A DNA stretch of 64,000 nt, taken from contig JAHREC010000023.1 in NCBI GenBank assembly GCA_020081605.1, forward strand, positions 202,765-266,764. The letters are read 5' to 3'. The notes under the pieces were generated by a model. It saw only the letters and a list, made by a program, of their open reading frames with translations. It did no database searches and was not told the origin of the DNA. Below, in pieces: positions 48,814-60,138 of the stretch. Positions within the stretch are counted from its first letter, which is position 1; each line of letters begins with the position of its first letter. The translations under genes were made by a program, and so were the position numbers. This DNA comes from Albifimbria verrucaria. Lineage: Eukaryota; Ascomycota; Sordariomycetes; Hypocreales; Stachybotryaceae.

Positions 48814-49034
48814 GATTAGTTAAATAGAAAGACTTCTTGTGGCTATTATGGTGGAAGAAGAAGAGAAGAAGAAGAGAAAACAGACAAGTGGGCGATGCGT
48901 TTGTCCCCTTAGCTGCCTCCATTTCTGTGGTCAATTCACTCTGTTACTAGTGATACTTGCTGGTACAAAGGTCTCTAGCGCGGTACCAAGGCCAGAACTG
49001 GTCCTACGCTTTTAACTAAAATTAACAAGAAGAA

Positions 49035-49062
49035 CCCGCGACACCCTTTGACTAAATTACGG
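49035..49062 (-). repeat. Right terminal inverted repeat
   Basis: 28 bp, perfect partner of 45897-45924, followed by the target-site TA. Confidence 0.95.
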
Positions 49063-49069
49063 TACCAGT

Positions 49070-49890
49070 TTTGGCAGATAATTATTGATATCTTTTGTTC
49101 CTTCCCTTACTTCTTGCTGTTCCTCAAAATTTCATGACAATACAGAGGCTCTATAGCGTTTAAAACCTGATCACGACGAAGATCTCCTAGAGTAAGCCAA
49201 AAGTGGCCGAAGATTGTCCTTTCGCGATGTTAGTCGTAAAGAAGAAGCTGATGCTGGTACATAGTGAGCAGAAGTTACTAGCTCACTGTAATTCGGCTGT
49301 ACTGTAGGAAATGGCCACGAGGAGGACTATGTCTTCCGCAGGTCTGTGTGTCTGTGGCAAAGCCCTCGCCATCATAGCAAACCTGCACAATAGTGGTACA
49401 GTATGTTAATTAGCATACGAGACAGCGTTAGGGACTCGCGCACTCTCCGTTCTCCCATCGCTCGGGATCTAAGCGAACCTTGCAGAAACTGCTGATCATT
49501 AGGTACTGTATCAATGCATCAATAATGTGTCTAAGCCCATTACTGCACTTGCTCGCTGCATCAGCAGAGTGAAAGTTCTGAAACATGTACTGTAGCTCAA
49601 AGTGCAGTGAACTATTTCAGGGTCACGCTGCGCATGTCTATCACTGCCGCTGTATTATGCGTCTTAACAAACATGAAGTTCCTATGGCAAAGTTATTTGC
49701 ACCACCAGGAGAAGCCTGATGCACAAGTCAACACGATGTTCCCGCCAAGCAACGTTTTTGACCCTCTAGGGCAAAGGTCTGGCGAGCGCAACGGCCTAGA
49801 GACCAAGGAGTGAGGTTTTCACGAGACCTTTAAAGTCCAACTCCCGTATAAGTGATACAGAGCCATTCAGAAGATCAAGTAGACGAGGGA
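49070..49890. other. No gene recognised
   Basis: Short frames only. The flank of the transposon shows no further repeat that I can identify. Confidence 0.4.
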
Positions 49891-49897
49891 GAGTTGG

Positions 49898-50536
49898 TTG
49901 CCACGAAGGGACGAACCACTTCCACCTCCTCCGTTGTTCCTAGGGATAAATCCACCTAGATACCCTACGAGGGACACTACCCCCGGTGTCCTATCCGTGC
50001 TCGACTTCAATATTGAGGACTGTTATCAAGAGTATGACGATGAGAAAAAGAATGTCAGGCTCGATTTTCAAATTCTCAACCAGCAGCCCTACCAGGAAAA
50101 AATTGAGCCAATGGTTCATGCATGTCGAATAACTGAGGCCTACAAGTTCGATCTTGTATTTGTCGCTCGGGTCAATCTCCCTATACAAGAATACCTCTCA
50201 ATCGATGCATATGCGGATATTCTGGCCATATATACCCGAGAGGGTCACGATGTTCCTAAAAGTGTACCACTCGTGATGTATGAGGGTTTAAGCAAGGCAG
50301 ATCGCCATAGAGACCATAGTTGGTCAAGTCTTCCGCCAGACTTTGCACGCGGTTATAGCTGGTTACTTGGAACAATGGACGGCTCTATCAAGGCAACAGG
50401 TTTCCAGTCACTTCTGGTCTTCACGTGTCTCTCAAGGTGCCTCGATCGGAAACCGAAGTTTGCCTTTCATGCCCTCCAGCAAGAAGCCGAATCACTGTCA
50501 GAATTTGTAATACGTCGATCTGAATGGGTTCTCTAA
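49898..50536 (+). CDS. Unknown protein, start uncertain
   Basis: Open frame of 212 codons with no clear ATG at its left end, so the real start or an upstream exon lies before it. The sequence looks coding (VLSVLDFNIEDCYQEYDDEK; PIQEYLSIDAYADILAIYTRE; GLSKADRHRDHSWSSLPPDF) but no domain is recognised. It ends in FVIRRSEWVL. A neighbour of the transposon's right flank. Confidence 0.45.
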   Translation: MPRRDEPLPPPPLFLGINPPRYPTRDTTPGVLSVLDFNIEDCYQEYDDEKKNVRLDFQILNQQPYQEKIEPMVHACRITEAYKFDLVFVARVNLPIQEYLSIDAYADILAIYTREGHDVPKSVPLVMYEGLSKADRHRDHSWSSLPPDFARGYSWLLGTMDGSIKATGFQSLLVFTCLSRCLDRKPKFAFHALQQEAESLSEFVIRRSEWVL

Positions 50537-50549
50537 GCCCTATATCAAA

Positions 50550-50940
50550 TAGTTATGAAAGAAAATTAAGATAAAATAAAAAGAAAGAAAAAGAAAGAAA
50601 AAAAAGCTTACGATAAAGAAATTCAAAACGCAATTTGAAGCATAACTTAAGATACTGTATTAATACCATAACTATCTCTATCTTCAGGGAGGGTTCCTCC
50701 TAAGATATCTTATATGAGATAAGCCATACACCCAGTCATCAAAATATGCCATACCCTAGACTTTCAGCTATGCTTCACCAAGGTCGCCAACAGAGCCTGC
50801 GATAATCTGGGCCGAGTCACTTTCCCAAAACACAGTATCCGTCGCCGGCCTGTTGGCAACCAGAGCTCAGGTGACGAGACATTGGGAATACGTTCATATT
50901 CTACCGACATGCCGCTGAATGAAATCGCAAATAAAAGGAG
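50550..50940. other. No gene recognised
   Basis: Contains an A/G-rich simple stretch near 50560-50608. No gene seen. Confidence 0.5.
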
Positions 50941-50943
50941 TGC

Positions 50944-51282
50944 TTAGAACAGTTTGAAGTTTTTAAAGAAGGAAAATGACTTGGGTCGGTCATGTTTAGT
51001 GAACTGTTTTGCAGCCCATGTTTCGATTGCCTGACGTTGCAATGCCTCCATGTTGTCTCGCTCAAACTTCAGAGTGTGTTCATCCGGAGTCGACGTGCTG
51101 CCAAGTCTTTTGTTCTGACTCTGTGCTAGCTGATTGAAAATCACCTGCCTTGCATTTAAATTAATTTGTGTCTCTTCGAATGTCCACGAGCGTTGTGGTG
51201 ATTCAGATTTAATATAAGAATCGTACGCTGGCTGGGTCTGAGCAACTGGATGGAGGGATAACATTTGCAATAGCACAACCAT
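50944..51282 (-). CDS. Small unknown protein
   Basis: 112-codon frame from MVVLLQMLSLHPVAQTQ. The N terminus has hydrophobic residues but no clear signal peptide. The body looks helical (NLNARQVIFNQLAQSQN, RDNMEALQRQAIETWAAKQF). No family recognised; it may be part of a longer spliced gene. Confidence 0.35.
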   Translation of the reverse strand: MVVLLQMLSLHPVAQTQPAYDSYIKSESPQRSWTFEETQINLNARQVIFNQLAQSQNKRLGSTSTPDEHTLKFERDNMEALQRQAIETWAAKQFTKHDRPKSFSFFKNFKLF

Positions 51283-51289
51283 TATCTAA

Positions 51290-52000
51290 GAAGCAGATAG
51301 GTTATTCCACACATATTTAAACACCTCAACTGATCTAATTTAGATCTTGGTAGTTTGATATATTCAGACGATCTTATATTCGAAAACCTTGAAAGTTTGC
51401 TATTTCTTTCTCTTTGGGGCCTCATTTTTACTCTCATAGCATACTCTTTATACAGCACCACTCCAATGAATAAAGAAAGAATTCGAGAAAAGCCTGGCTG
51501 ATGTTATATTATCCTATGTCTAGCTAGCCTTGGGGCTGCACTATGTCCTCGACAAGAGATATTGTAATTTTTAAGGCGGAAGATATAAAATTTATTACCT
51601 TTGCTCCTGGAAGACACAGTAAATTCTTCTTGGAAAGTGCGACTAGAGACGATGTATTGACTACACGGCATCTGACCACTTGGTGACTAAACTTTTATTC
51701 TATCTGTCCTGTCTTTTACAGCCCTCTTGGTATAGTAGGAATCCGTTCCTCATGGACTAGTCACGCCTCAATACATCACGTATTCGTCGAGTAAAGATTA
51801 ACAGTTGAAGTGTCTATATATAGATATCTTCAATAAGAGAGGTTTAGTGTAAATCTACTCAGGGTTTACTAAGGTACCCTGCTCTGGTAAAGGGACTATT
51901 CAACTCATGGAGTTAGCGACAGTAAAGGGCTATAGTTTTATATATATCATGCAACTCTACTATACTAAATATTCGCAAGTGAGTATCGCAACAACATACT
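51290..52000. other. No gene recognised
   Basis: AT-rich; only the 5' extension of the next gene's frame and non-coding short frames. Confidence 0.4.
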
Positions 52001-52005
52001 GCGCA

Positions 52006-52485
52006 ATGGGGTCTACTATATCTTTGAGTAGAGAGCAGGCATTTCTTTCCAATAAAGTTCGGTTGGCAAATCGGACTCAATTTCAGAAAAGACCTGACGT
52101 CTCTATAGTGCCGGACCACTGGAGAAATATTGAAGAGCGGCCGCTTTGCCATGCGTGTAAAAAGCCTCGTTCAGGGCATTACAACCGACCATCCAACGAC
52201 ACGTTAGGGTTGTTGATCTGTTCTAGGAGTTCATGTGCTGAACTGAAGACTACCCTATACAAGATGTTCGGGCTTCAACTGCCACAAGCGATACAAGGCC
52301 TTCATAGCCCTTATTCAAAATTAGTAGATCCATTGGATCCTAGAGAGACAGAAGCTATTGACGAGCTTTTTGGGACCCCCATAGGTGGTCAAGAGAACGA
52401 TGGACCTCAAGCAGAGACAACGGCAAGTCTTCCTAGATATGAGTTAGAAGGCACCATCAAATACCCCTATCCGTTGACAGCTTGA
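52006..52485 (+). CDS. Small protein with a possible zinc ribbon
   Basis: The open frame begins further upstream, but I choose MGSTISLSREQAF at 52006 because the 33 codons before it look non-coding. A C-x2-C...C-x4-C pattern (PLCHACKKPRSGHY ... LLICSRSSC) in the first half could hold one zinc ion. The C-terminal half is acidic and Pro-containing. No known family. 160 residues, no frameshift. Confidence 0.5.
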   Translation: MGSTISLSREQAFLSNKVRLANRTQFQKRPDVSIVPDHWRNIEERPLCHACKKPRSGHYNRPSNDTLGLLICSRSSCAELKTTLYKMFGLQLPQAIQGLHSPYSKLVDPLDPRETEAIDELFGTPIGGQENDGPQAETTASLPRYELEGTIKYPYPLTA

Positions 52486-52489
52486 GCAG

Positions 52490-54480
52490 TGCATTGATAG
52501 GATAGGGCATCTACCTCAGGTTAACATTAACTTTGAAAGCCAGAGGTTTTTGCGTTGAAGGTGTCACTGTCAAGGTAATCGTGGTGACGAAAATTAAGCT
52601 CTTCCTTGTATTTAATAGCAACAATGCATTGTAGAATATTGAGTTAAAAATCGTCGTTTATACCAAGGCTATTATAGTAATTTTTATGAATTTTGAACAT
52701 ATACAAAGACCCTTACAAATTGGCCACAAGTGTTGCATAATATGACTGTGATAGAAGCTCGAATAGGAATCATATATTCTACATAGAATACGAATATGCA
52801 GTTAGGTTGCATAACTTAACTACCGCCTATATGGAAATGGATGTCGCCGGTCTCCTTATTCATTTTTAGTACAGTAAAAGCCGCGGCCCAGTGCCTGAAT
52901 TACTAAATTATTATATTCAGACCAGCGACATCCCCTTTCAACAAAGGCAGTATATGTTATCTATGACTTGATCATAATTTCATCTTCTTCAAAGATCCTA
53001 CTCTCCAGTCTCAGTCACTACACACACATTCAAGGACATGACCCTACTCTGAGCTTTGATCAAATTAAGAGGCAGGCTAGGTGTTTATTCCTCTTGACTT
53101 ATGTCACCGTGATGACTTGCCTAAGAGCTTTCTCTAGTCTTAGAGACCGGATTCATAATTCCCAAGCTGTCATGGATAGGAAACAGTAATGCAAGATTCC
53201 GCTTCTTGAAACAGAATCTCTCCAAGTCGCACTGAACTCCACTTATCGAAATGGCTAACAAGAATGAACACTTCCTTCGCGGTGATTGTGCCTACTTTCG
53301 GCCGCATATTGCTCAGCATTTGAAGTCGAGATTTGTCAGAATAAAAAACCGAAGGAAGTCTATCATGTCGCCAGCAGTGCCATGATGTGCCTCGGACCAC
53401 ACTCTCACTATCTCGAGTCGACGTGTGACGGATTCACAATGTTCAAGCAAGTCTGGTATTTCGCGAGCAGGGACGACCGCTGCATCGTTTTTAAGAGGCG
53501 GCGTTTCGTCTCCAAAGGAGTGATCTTGTCCGTAGGTGGGCTGATGATGTATTAGAAATGATTCATATCAGAACGTGATGCTGACCTAGTCTAACTACCG
53601 GGCTTACTAATCCCATCCATCCACAGCTCATTGGTTTTATATAGTACATACATATGTTTGAAGACTATAGTTACGTTCAAAACCACCTTCCGCTGTAAAC
53701 ACTCTTTGTTCTTTTCTTAGGGCGCAACCACGCGAAATGATTGGTCAGATTAAGTTTAAAGTGGACAAGTGGACCTAATTTGCAGGTTCATAGTTGTAAA
53801 AAGAGGAATCTGGTTGTGAACCAAACTGTATGAGTAAGATTCTATTTCAAAAACCAAGATCATAAGAGCATTTTACAAATACGGGCATAGGCATGGGTGG
53901 ATGGTGGAAGGATGGATATACACAGGCACTGATCCATTTTAGAAAAAGGGCGACTATGATTGTGGGTGCGAATGCAGGTTAGCGTCTTGGAGGGTGCCCA
54001 CTTGGTCACTACACCACAAACGGAATTCACGGTTTGATAGCGTGATGGCCTTTTTGGGTCTGTCGAGCTTTCGGGGTCTGGTCAATCCCCGACCGTTTTT
54101 TATGACCTGGTTTCCCTTCTCTCGTTTCCTGCCTGACTCACATCCACCCACTCGCAGACACATGGACTGTTGGACAACGACCATTTCGCACATACGACGA
54201 TTTCCGAACCCCCGCACAACGAATCCCTCCCGACTCGAGTTTAGGATGGGTGGCGAACTGACGAAGTCACCACTGAGAACCAGAGAGCCTCAGTCAAGTA
54301 GCCAATATTCCGTCTTTGTAGAGATACGATATTTCTTGCAAATAGCTAGGTGCTGAAGCGCCTCGCTGGCCAGCTGAAGTATAGTTTTATAGCCTCTAAT
54401 TAATCGCATACAGTTTATACAGTACATTCGCACCATGCCCGGATTCCACTCGATTTAGCGTTATGTACAAATTCTAGAGT
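52490..54480. other. No gene recognised
   Basis: Several opposing short frames around 53170-53555 and 53954-54356, none with a domain. AT-rich in the left part. Confidence 0.4.
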
Positions 54481-54488
54481 GCTTAATT

Positions 54489-55125
54489 CTAGGATGCCAC
54501 ACACATTTCATCCCATGCTAACAGGTTAATGTCCGAAGTCTCGGGAGCAATCTGAAAAGTCATGATGTCACCTGCGACGCCATAGTCGTATGGCCAGGTA
54601 ATGCAGTCTGCATCGTATTGTGCAAGTTCAACAGCTTGGAATGATCCTTCGTCTAATGAGTATAGTAAAGATGGAGGGGAAAACTCGTGTGGTTGATCAG
54701 TGAGGTAGAATTCGTCGGTCACTATGAAGTCACTGATATTTGAATAGCTCACGAGATCCATTGATGTTTGCGGTTCATGGAATGCTTCTTGGAAGCTGTA
54801 AAGGCTTGTCTCCAGGGGCTCGTGGTGGGCATTGGGTAGAGAGATGAGGGATTGGGGCATGATTGCCTCGATACATGACGACGATTGGTCTATTGATTCC
54901 GTCTTGGGGTTTCCGACCGTCGAGGTGGGGACAAGTCCCGCCATCGACTGGGGAAAAGTGGTACTCCGCTCCATCCTCTGATTGGACAAGTAAACTTATT
55001 TTACATCCGGTCAAAACGCCGAGTTCATGGGCCTTCTTGAACAGTCCCGATCTTCTCTTGTTAAAGGTAGCTTTACGACGCCCAGCCTGGTCGATTCTTT
55101 TTATCTCAATCCTTCGGCGCCCCAT
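54489..55125 (-). CDS. MADS-box transcription factor, frameshifted
   Basis: The start at 55125 gives MGRRRIEIKRIDQAGRRKAT, followed by FNKRRSGLFKKAHELGVLTGC, a clear SRF/MADS DNA-binding and dimerisation box. The frame then changes near 54955 around ttttcccc: dropping one C or T gives FSQSMAGLVPTSTVGNPK and leads into an acidic, Ser/Pro-rich C terminus (SYSNISDFIVTDEFY, SLDEGSFQAVELAQYD) resembling an activation domain, ending at 54489. With the shift resolved the protein is about 210 residues. Fungal MADS-box proteins (Mcm1-, Rlm1-like) regulate development and stress; the target here is unknown. The upstream codons before 55125 in the same frame are not convincing. Confidence 0.75.
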
Positions 55126-55129
55126 GTCT

Positions 55130-55599
55130 AATCTTACAAGGACCATCATTCTGCAACACGACCAGTATTTAAATACAAGGCGGTATCTACATACAACTTG
55201 TGGGCTTCTGTGTCTGAGGAGTGACTGACATATCCTCTGGCTTAACCTGCCGCACTCCATACTAATGGTATGTCACCACAGGTCCAAAACGTAGTCACAC
55301 GCAGCTATTTTTAACATGTAAGCAGCATCGAGCTAAGGAAAGGCGGACAACACAAGATGCACAACCAAGCAAAATCTAGAAGCCAAAAACAAGAAACCAA
55401 GACTAAGAAGAAGGAAAAATGAACGAGGGAAAGAGGTAACAAAAAAACAATAACCATCATAACACAGCATAGCAAGATTATCCTGATTCGCATGCTATAT
55501 CCCTTCTGATAACTTGACATAGGACACAGAAAACTTGACATAGGACACAGAAAACAATGGTCGTCCACCGCTTTTGAAGAAGCAAAGCCGATCCAGACC
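55130..55599. other. Intergenic with a 21-bp tandem duplication
   Basis: Two adjacent copies of a 21-bp unit (55511-55552, beginning aacttgacataggacac) lie just upstream of the patatin-related gene. No gene recognised. The region is shared between divergent promoters of the MADS-box gene and the gene at 55600. Confidence 0.5.
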
Positions 55600-58179
55600 A
55601 TGAGTCCAAGCACCACACAGTCCGATAATTATCTGCAATTCAACGTCGATGTGGGGGTTGAGCAGCGACATGTCTTGCTTGAGAACCTCGCCACCTACAG
55701 ATGGTTGGACGAAAGGAGAAACCAACAGGCTCCGACAATCTTAACCATAGGTTGTAGGGACATGGGAGTAATACTCAGTGGAAGCTCTTCTTTCGCTAAG
55801 CCTGTCCAGGATTGCAAGAAATGCAGCGTCACAGTCTCTCACCTTCCCACGAACGTGCTGCTAAGCTGTGAGTTTGATACGAGCATCGGCGGTCTCGACT
55901 GTGACGAATACGACCTGGAGAGTTGGCGAAAGCACGTCTTGAGCCCTAGCCAGCATTCGGTAGTGGAGAGAGCGTGGATGCTCTGCTGGAATGCGTTGTC
56001 CACCATCGCAGATGTGATGCTTATGTTTTCCGATGATCTAGGCGGTGTTGATGAAGTATTGACCGAAATTCGACGCTGGATGTATCAGGAGGAGAACGAT
56101 GGAGCCCAATTATACCCTCACGTCTTGGTGGTGGTCGCTACTTCTGGCAATGAACCCATTTTGGCACCTCTAGATCAGGACTTGAAGAAAAAATATTTGA
56201 GACACCACCATCGCGACCTACAATTACAGCGCAACGTATCATGAGTCACAAGTTGGCCCAGGTTGGGGTGTTGTATGTACCACATTACGCTGCCAAGGAG
56301 GCTGTGGTGGACTGGATCGTCGAGCATGAAGCCGAGGGTAGATGGACTTTTCGGAACGGCTTTACAAGCTGGCAACGAAGCACACTCCTGCAAAACATCA
56401 TTGGGGAGCATGCGAAACAACCTCGGCAAAGCCTTGATGTTTTTGAGCTGATACAACATCGGCGCATCGAGATACCACTGACGGAAATGGTCGCCCACCT
56501 TGCTGACTTTCTCACGGCCACCAAGCATTTGGGTTTGTCGGCCGTGGATATTTTTGCTGCAGCACTTGTGGTGGATGCGACGCCGTCATTCCTACCCCGT
56601 AAGTCCAGTCATCACCACCATTACGTAACGGTCGCGTCTGATTGAAAATCGGGCCTAGGGTTCCACCCAGGTATTGTCTTTGACAGGATATACAAAGAGT
56701 CTGTTCGACGCGCGACGATTGCATATCGAAAACACAGGCTCTTTGACCAGATACAAGATCGGTTCATGCAAATTGCGGGTTCTTTTCGAGACACCAAAAT
56801 TGAAAAGGATTCAGAACGATTGGCAAGACGCTGGCTAACGGGGTTGCATTTTATGTATCCCAACGAAAACTATGTCGCAGACAATGGCACAACAGCCTGT
56901 TCTTTTTGTATAATCGGCAAGAATGGACATATTCCACTCGACTGCGGCCACCAACTTTGTCGTCGGTGTATGAGATACGCAATATTGGCGGAGGAGAGTA
57001 TGAGAGAGCCCGGAGTTTCCGGCACCACTAAGAATGTGGGAATGGATAATCACCTTCTTTGGCCGGACTCCGTACCATGGGAAGATCGGTTCCCGTCACG
57101 ATGTCCAGTATGTTGTCAATCAAACACCCAATCAGTCCGAATGATGCCTCGCACCGCTGGAGCCAGAGCATTAGACTTGAGAGGCACTGACTGGGATGAG
57201 ATGCTTCAGTATCTGAAGAATATTCGTGACAGTGACACCTGGAGAGGGCTCGATATTGCCAGTTACTTTGACATTGCCGTAGGCGAGGGTTGCGGTATGA
57301 AGATCCTCAGCTCCCATCACGACATCATGTCTTTTCGACCGCAAGAGCTGACGAAATCATAATTTTCAAGGCATCTATTTTATTGCCGCACTGTTCGTCA
57401 AAGGATGGACACTGGAGGCATGCGCATTTCATCTGAAACATGGACAAATCCGTATCACATCCACCGAGATCACCGTGGGAGACACTGTTCGCTGGCGTTT
57501 TTCAGACTTGTCTACCTGGCCCAATCGATCGAATAAAATTGTGAAGTTCCAGCCAGGAAAGATCACAGAGTTACGTGTTATATCTACGTGAGTTTTATTG
57601 TGCCAATTGCTTGGGTTGTATAGACAACTCACAGTGCCAATTAGTTATTTTGAACATCCAGAAGCGGTTGATTTCGTTGTTCAATGTAAAACATCATTCA
57701 TCAATCGTATTGCTCTTCCACGGCCCAGATTACTCGACATCCTCGCTTCATGCTTCTATTTGGATCTCTTACGAGAACCACGCTTTTATGGGAAGCAAGC
57801 AGAATGCTTGCTTCAGGTGAAGTTTCGAACAGCCACTCGAAGGGCATGTATGAACCCTCTACAGTATCTCCAACGACAAAATGCCTATTTTAAAATCCTT
57901 TGCAGAGAAGCATATAAATATTCAGACAAGAGGATAAAAGGAACAGTTGGTGAAATGAAACAGAGATCACAAGAAGCAACAATTTATTATATTGCCATGG
58001 GCGATGATGAATTGTGTAGCACGAGCCAGCCTCACTTTTTCTCACAAATAGTAACCATCAAACTGGACTCCCTCGACGTTCACCTTGAGGCTCAACTCTG
58101 TATCTTGGAGGAAGAAAGCAGGATCAGTAGATGTCCTTGCCACCTGATGCAGTTGATCCAGAATCAAAAGATTCACTGA
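55600..58179 (+). CDS. RING and degenerate patatin-like protein
   Basis: Approximate exons are 55600-56598, 56659-57294, 57371-57587 and 57624-58179. The last intron is only 36 nt and should be checked. The N-terminal region is of unknown type. A frame break at 56190 (six-A run, one short) is bridged by adding one A (DLKKKIFETPPSRP). A RING-like zinc site follows (CSFCIIGKNGHIPLDCGHQLC, then RCPVC). The patatin-equivalent region reads RALDLRGTDW instead of the Gly-rich oxyanion motif and GEGCGG instead of GTSSGG, so the nucleophile Ser is Gly. The architecture matches the gene at 25.3 kb. It is therefore a probable non-catalytic paralogue, perhaps regulatory; function unknown. Confidence 0.7.
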
Positions 58180-58189
58180 AATAACTGCA

Positions 58190-58620
58190 AGTGCCGTAGC
58201 ACAGGAAATCGACAGAAATCACCTACCCTATATCTATGACTTAGGCGGCGCCTCAGCATTTGGAATCTCTCAATTGTGTAGGTATATATGTACCACGCCA
58301 ATAACACATCATTATCATGCTTTTAAGCGTCCTTTGACTAATATAATCAGCACCTATGAAAACACCGTCTGGCGAATATATCTAGCTTCTTATATCAAAC
58401 TTCTCAACCAACTAATTGCATCAAGGGCTATTCTTGGAGCTAAGCAACTCCACCCATTATTTAACACCGTGCGCTTGTTCTCCACGTTGCATCAACTAGT
58501 TTATGGAATAGATCGCAAATATAGTGATGCCAGATCAATCAATTTCATTCCACAAATAGAACACGACTTCTTCCGTCCCGCATATATATGCTGACAATTC
58601 CTGCCATCAACCAAGTTTCA
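58190..58620. other. No gene recognised
   Basis: A short plus-strand frame at 58274-58594 has no domain; this is the upstream region of the thaumatin-like gene. Confidence 0.4.
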
Positions 58621-58629
58621 CCACCAGAG

Positions 58630-59435
58630 ATGTCCCTTACCAGCTATACCGCCGCTACAAGCACTTCAAATATTGGAAGTATATCATTCGAGTTGATTAA
58701 CAATTGTAGTAGCCAAACAATCTGGCCTGCAATATCCGGAGATGCCGTCATCAACTACCGAGTAACCAATGATCCACTGCCCAAGGGCTTGGCCTTGCAG
58801 CCTTACGATAGATACACCACCGATCCTCTTCCTCGCACTTGGAGCGGAAGGATTTGGGCCCGGCAATATTGCTCCATGAACGCAACGACATGTGCCATCG
58901 GCGGCTGTTCAAGTTCATCATGTTGGGGCAGGTCATCTACGAGTGTAACTCTGGTCGAAGTCACGGCTGAGGTAGACAAAGTGTGGTATAATCTAAGCCT
59001 TGGTTAGTCAATTGTCTAGTGTTGTAAAAATAACATCGTTAAATGCTGACAAGAGAAAGTTGACGGGTTTACCATAGGAATCAGCGTGGTTCCCTCGGAG
59101 CAGACATGCCCCACTCTTTCGTGCAATGTGCCCCCTTCCTTGGTCGAGACGAGTCGGGGAGCATGATATGCCCTGTAAGTAACCTGATTTGGTCAAGCGC
59201 TGACTACCGGCGTAGGCATTCTCGAAAAGATTTATGGTTGTTTGTCCAACTGTGCACTTTACGGGTCCGACGAGTATTGTTGCCAGGGACTTTTAAGGCA
59301 CTTCAACCATGTCCTCCGAGTAATGAATGGTTCAAGAAGGTATGCCCGGATGCCTACTCTTATGCTCGCGACGATAGCGTTGTGAAAGGATGTCAGTTCG
59401 CGAAGATGAGCATATATTTCAACTGCCCTCAGTAG
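58630..59435 (+). CDS. Thaumatin-like protein, frameshifted
   Basis: Exons 58630-59002, 59078-59174 and 59216-59435, starting at MSLTSYTAATSTSN. Diagnostic features are FELINNCSSQTIWPAI at the start, the SGRIWARQYCS block, a Cys-rich patch (CAIGGCSSSSC), YGSDEYCCQG and CPDAYSYARDD near the end, as in thaumatin-like/PR-5 folds with disulfide bonds. Two frame breaks fit single-base errors: one extra G in tcgggga near 59160 and one missing T in cttttaag near 59310. Thaumatin-like proteins are usually secreted, but I see no signal peptide in this reading, so a 5' exon may be missed. Fungal members bind or cut beta-glucan in some cases; activity here is unknown. Confidence 0.72.
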
Positions 59436-59439
59436 GCGG

Positions 59440-60130
59440 TACAAGTCACCTCCACATTTCTGAACGTTAAATTAAAAATATATTAAGCTATTAGAATGCA
59501 TAACAAGCATTTACTTTTCTAAATGTCTTAGATTACCTGTAAATCAGTATAATTTGGTTGGCTCGAAGATAGAAAGTACCAGCAATTAATTTACCAGTTT
59601 TTATTGCTTTTTACAGGATCCATATGTAAGAGAAACAGTGAAATACTATACTATATATATAAAAAGAATACTACTGTACTGTACAATCCATCGATATACT
59701 CTCTAAAGTCTACTTTATCGAGCATACCATAACACAACGCCACACTATAAGTTTGGTTGCTTCATGGATCATAACGATAATCAGATTAAGTGCTATATAT
59801 AGTTTACCTACCTCCTATGGCGTAGCTACGGCCGACACCATGTAATGCCGTCTAATGGATCATAGATGTGTATATGTACCCTTAGTGAGGTAAAGCATAA
59901 TATAATTAAAAAAATCTTCCTATTTTTATTAATATCCTATTCAAAAATTACGGTTCTTCCACCTATTTCGTCGAGGGGGTTATTATTCAATTTCTTTTTT
60001 TTTTTTAGTTTCGCATATTTAGAACTTATGTCGCAAAGATAGATATTGCTTTATTTAGTAATAAAGTATTCGATTCAGCGTATAAAATCATCCCTCATTC
60101 ACCTCTGTTATGCACTCACCCATTTCATAA
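59440..60130. other. No gene recognised
   Basis: AT-rich, with a T10 tract near 59996-60006. No gene seen. Confidence 0.5.
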
Positions 60131-60138
60131 GGACAATC

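Larger units (their letters stand above)
45897..49062. mobile_element. Tc1/mariner-type transposon, 3.17 kb, apparently complete
   Basis: Perfect 28-bp terminal inverted repeats at 45897-45924 and 49035-49062 (each starting ccgtaatttagtcaaag from its outer end) are flanked by TA on both sides (45895-45896 and 49063-49064), as Tc1/mariner elements leave. Inside lie two convergent intact genes: an unknown protein on the plus strand (46586-47764) and the DDE transposase on the minus strand (47821-48813). It is larger than the usual 1.3-2.4 kb element because of the extra ORF. Identical ends and intact ORFs suggest a recent insertion. Confidence 0.92.

Noticed and set aside
53170..53555. Possible transposase remnant
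   Set aside because: No DDE residues or inverted repeats could be found; similarity was only impressionistic.
53954..54356. Opposing long-ish frames on both strands
   Set aside because: Neither has a domain, a good start or a codon pattern better than its mirror frame.
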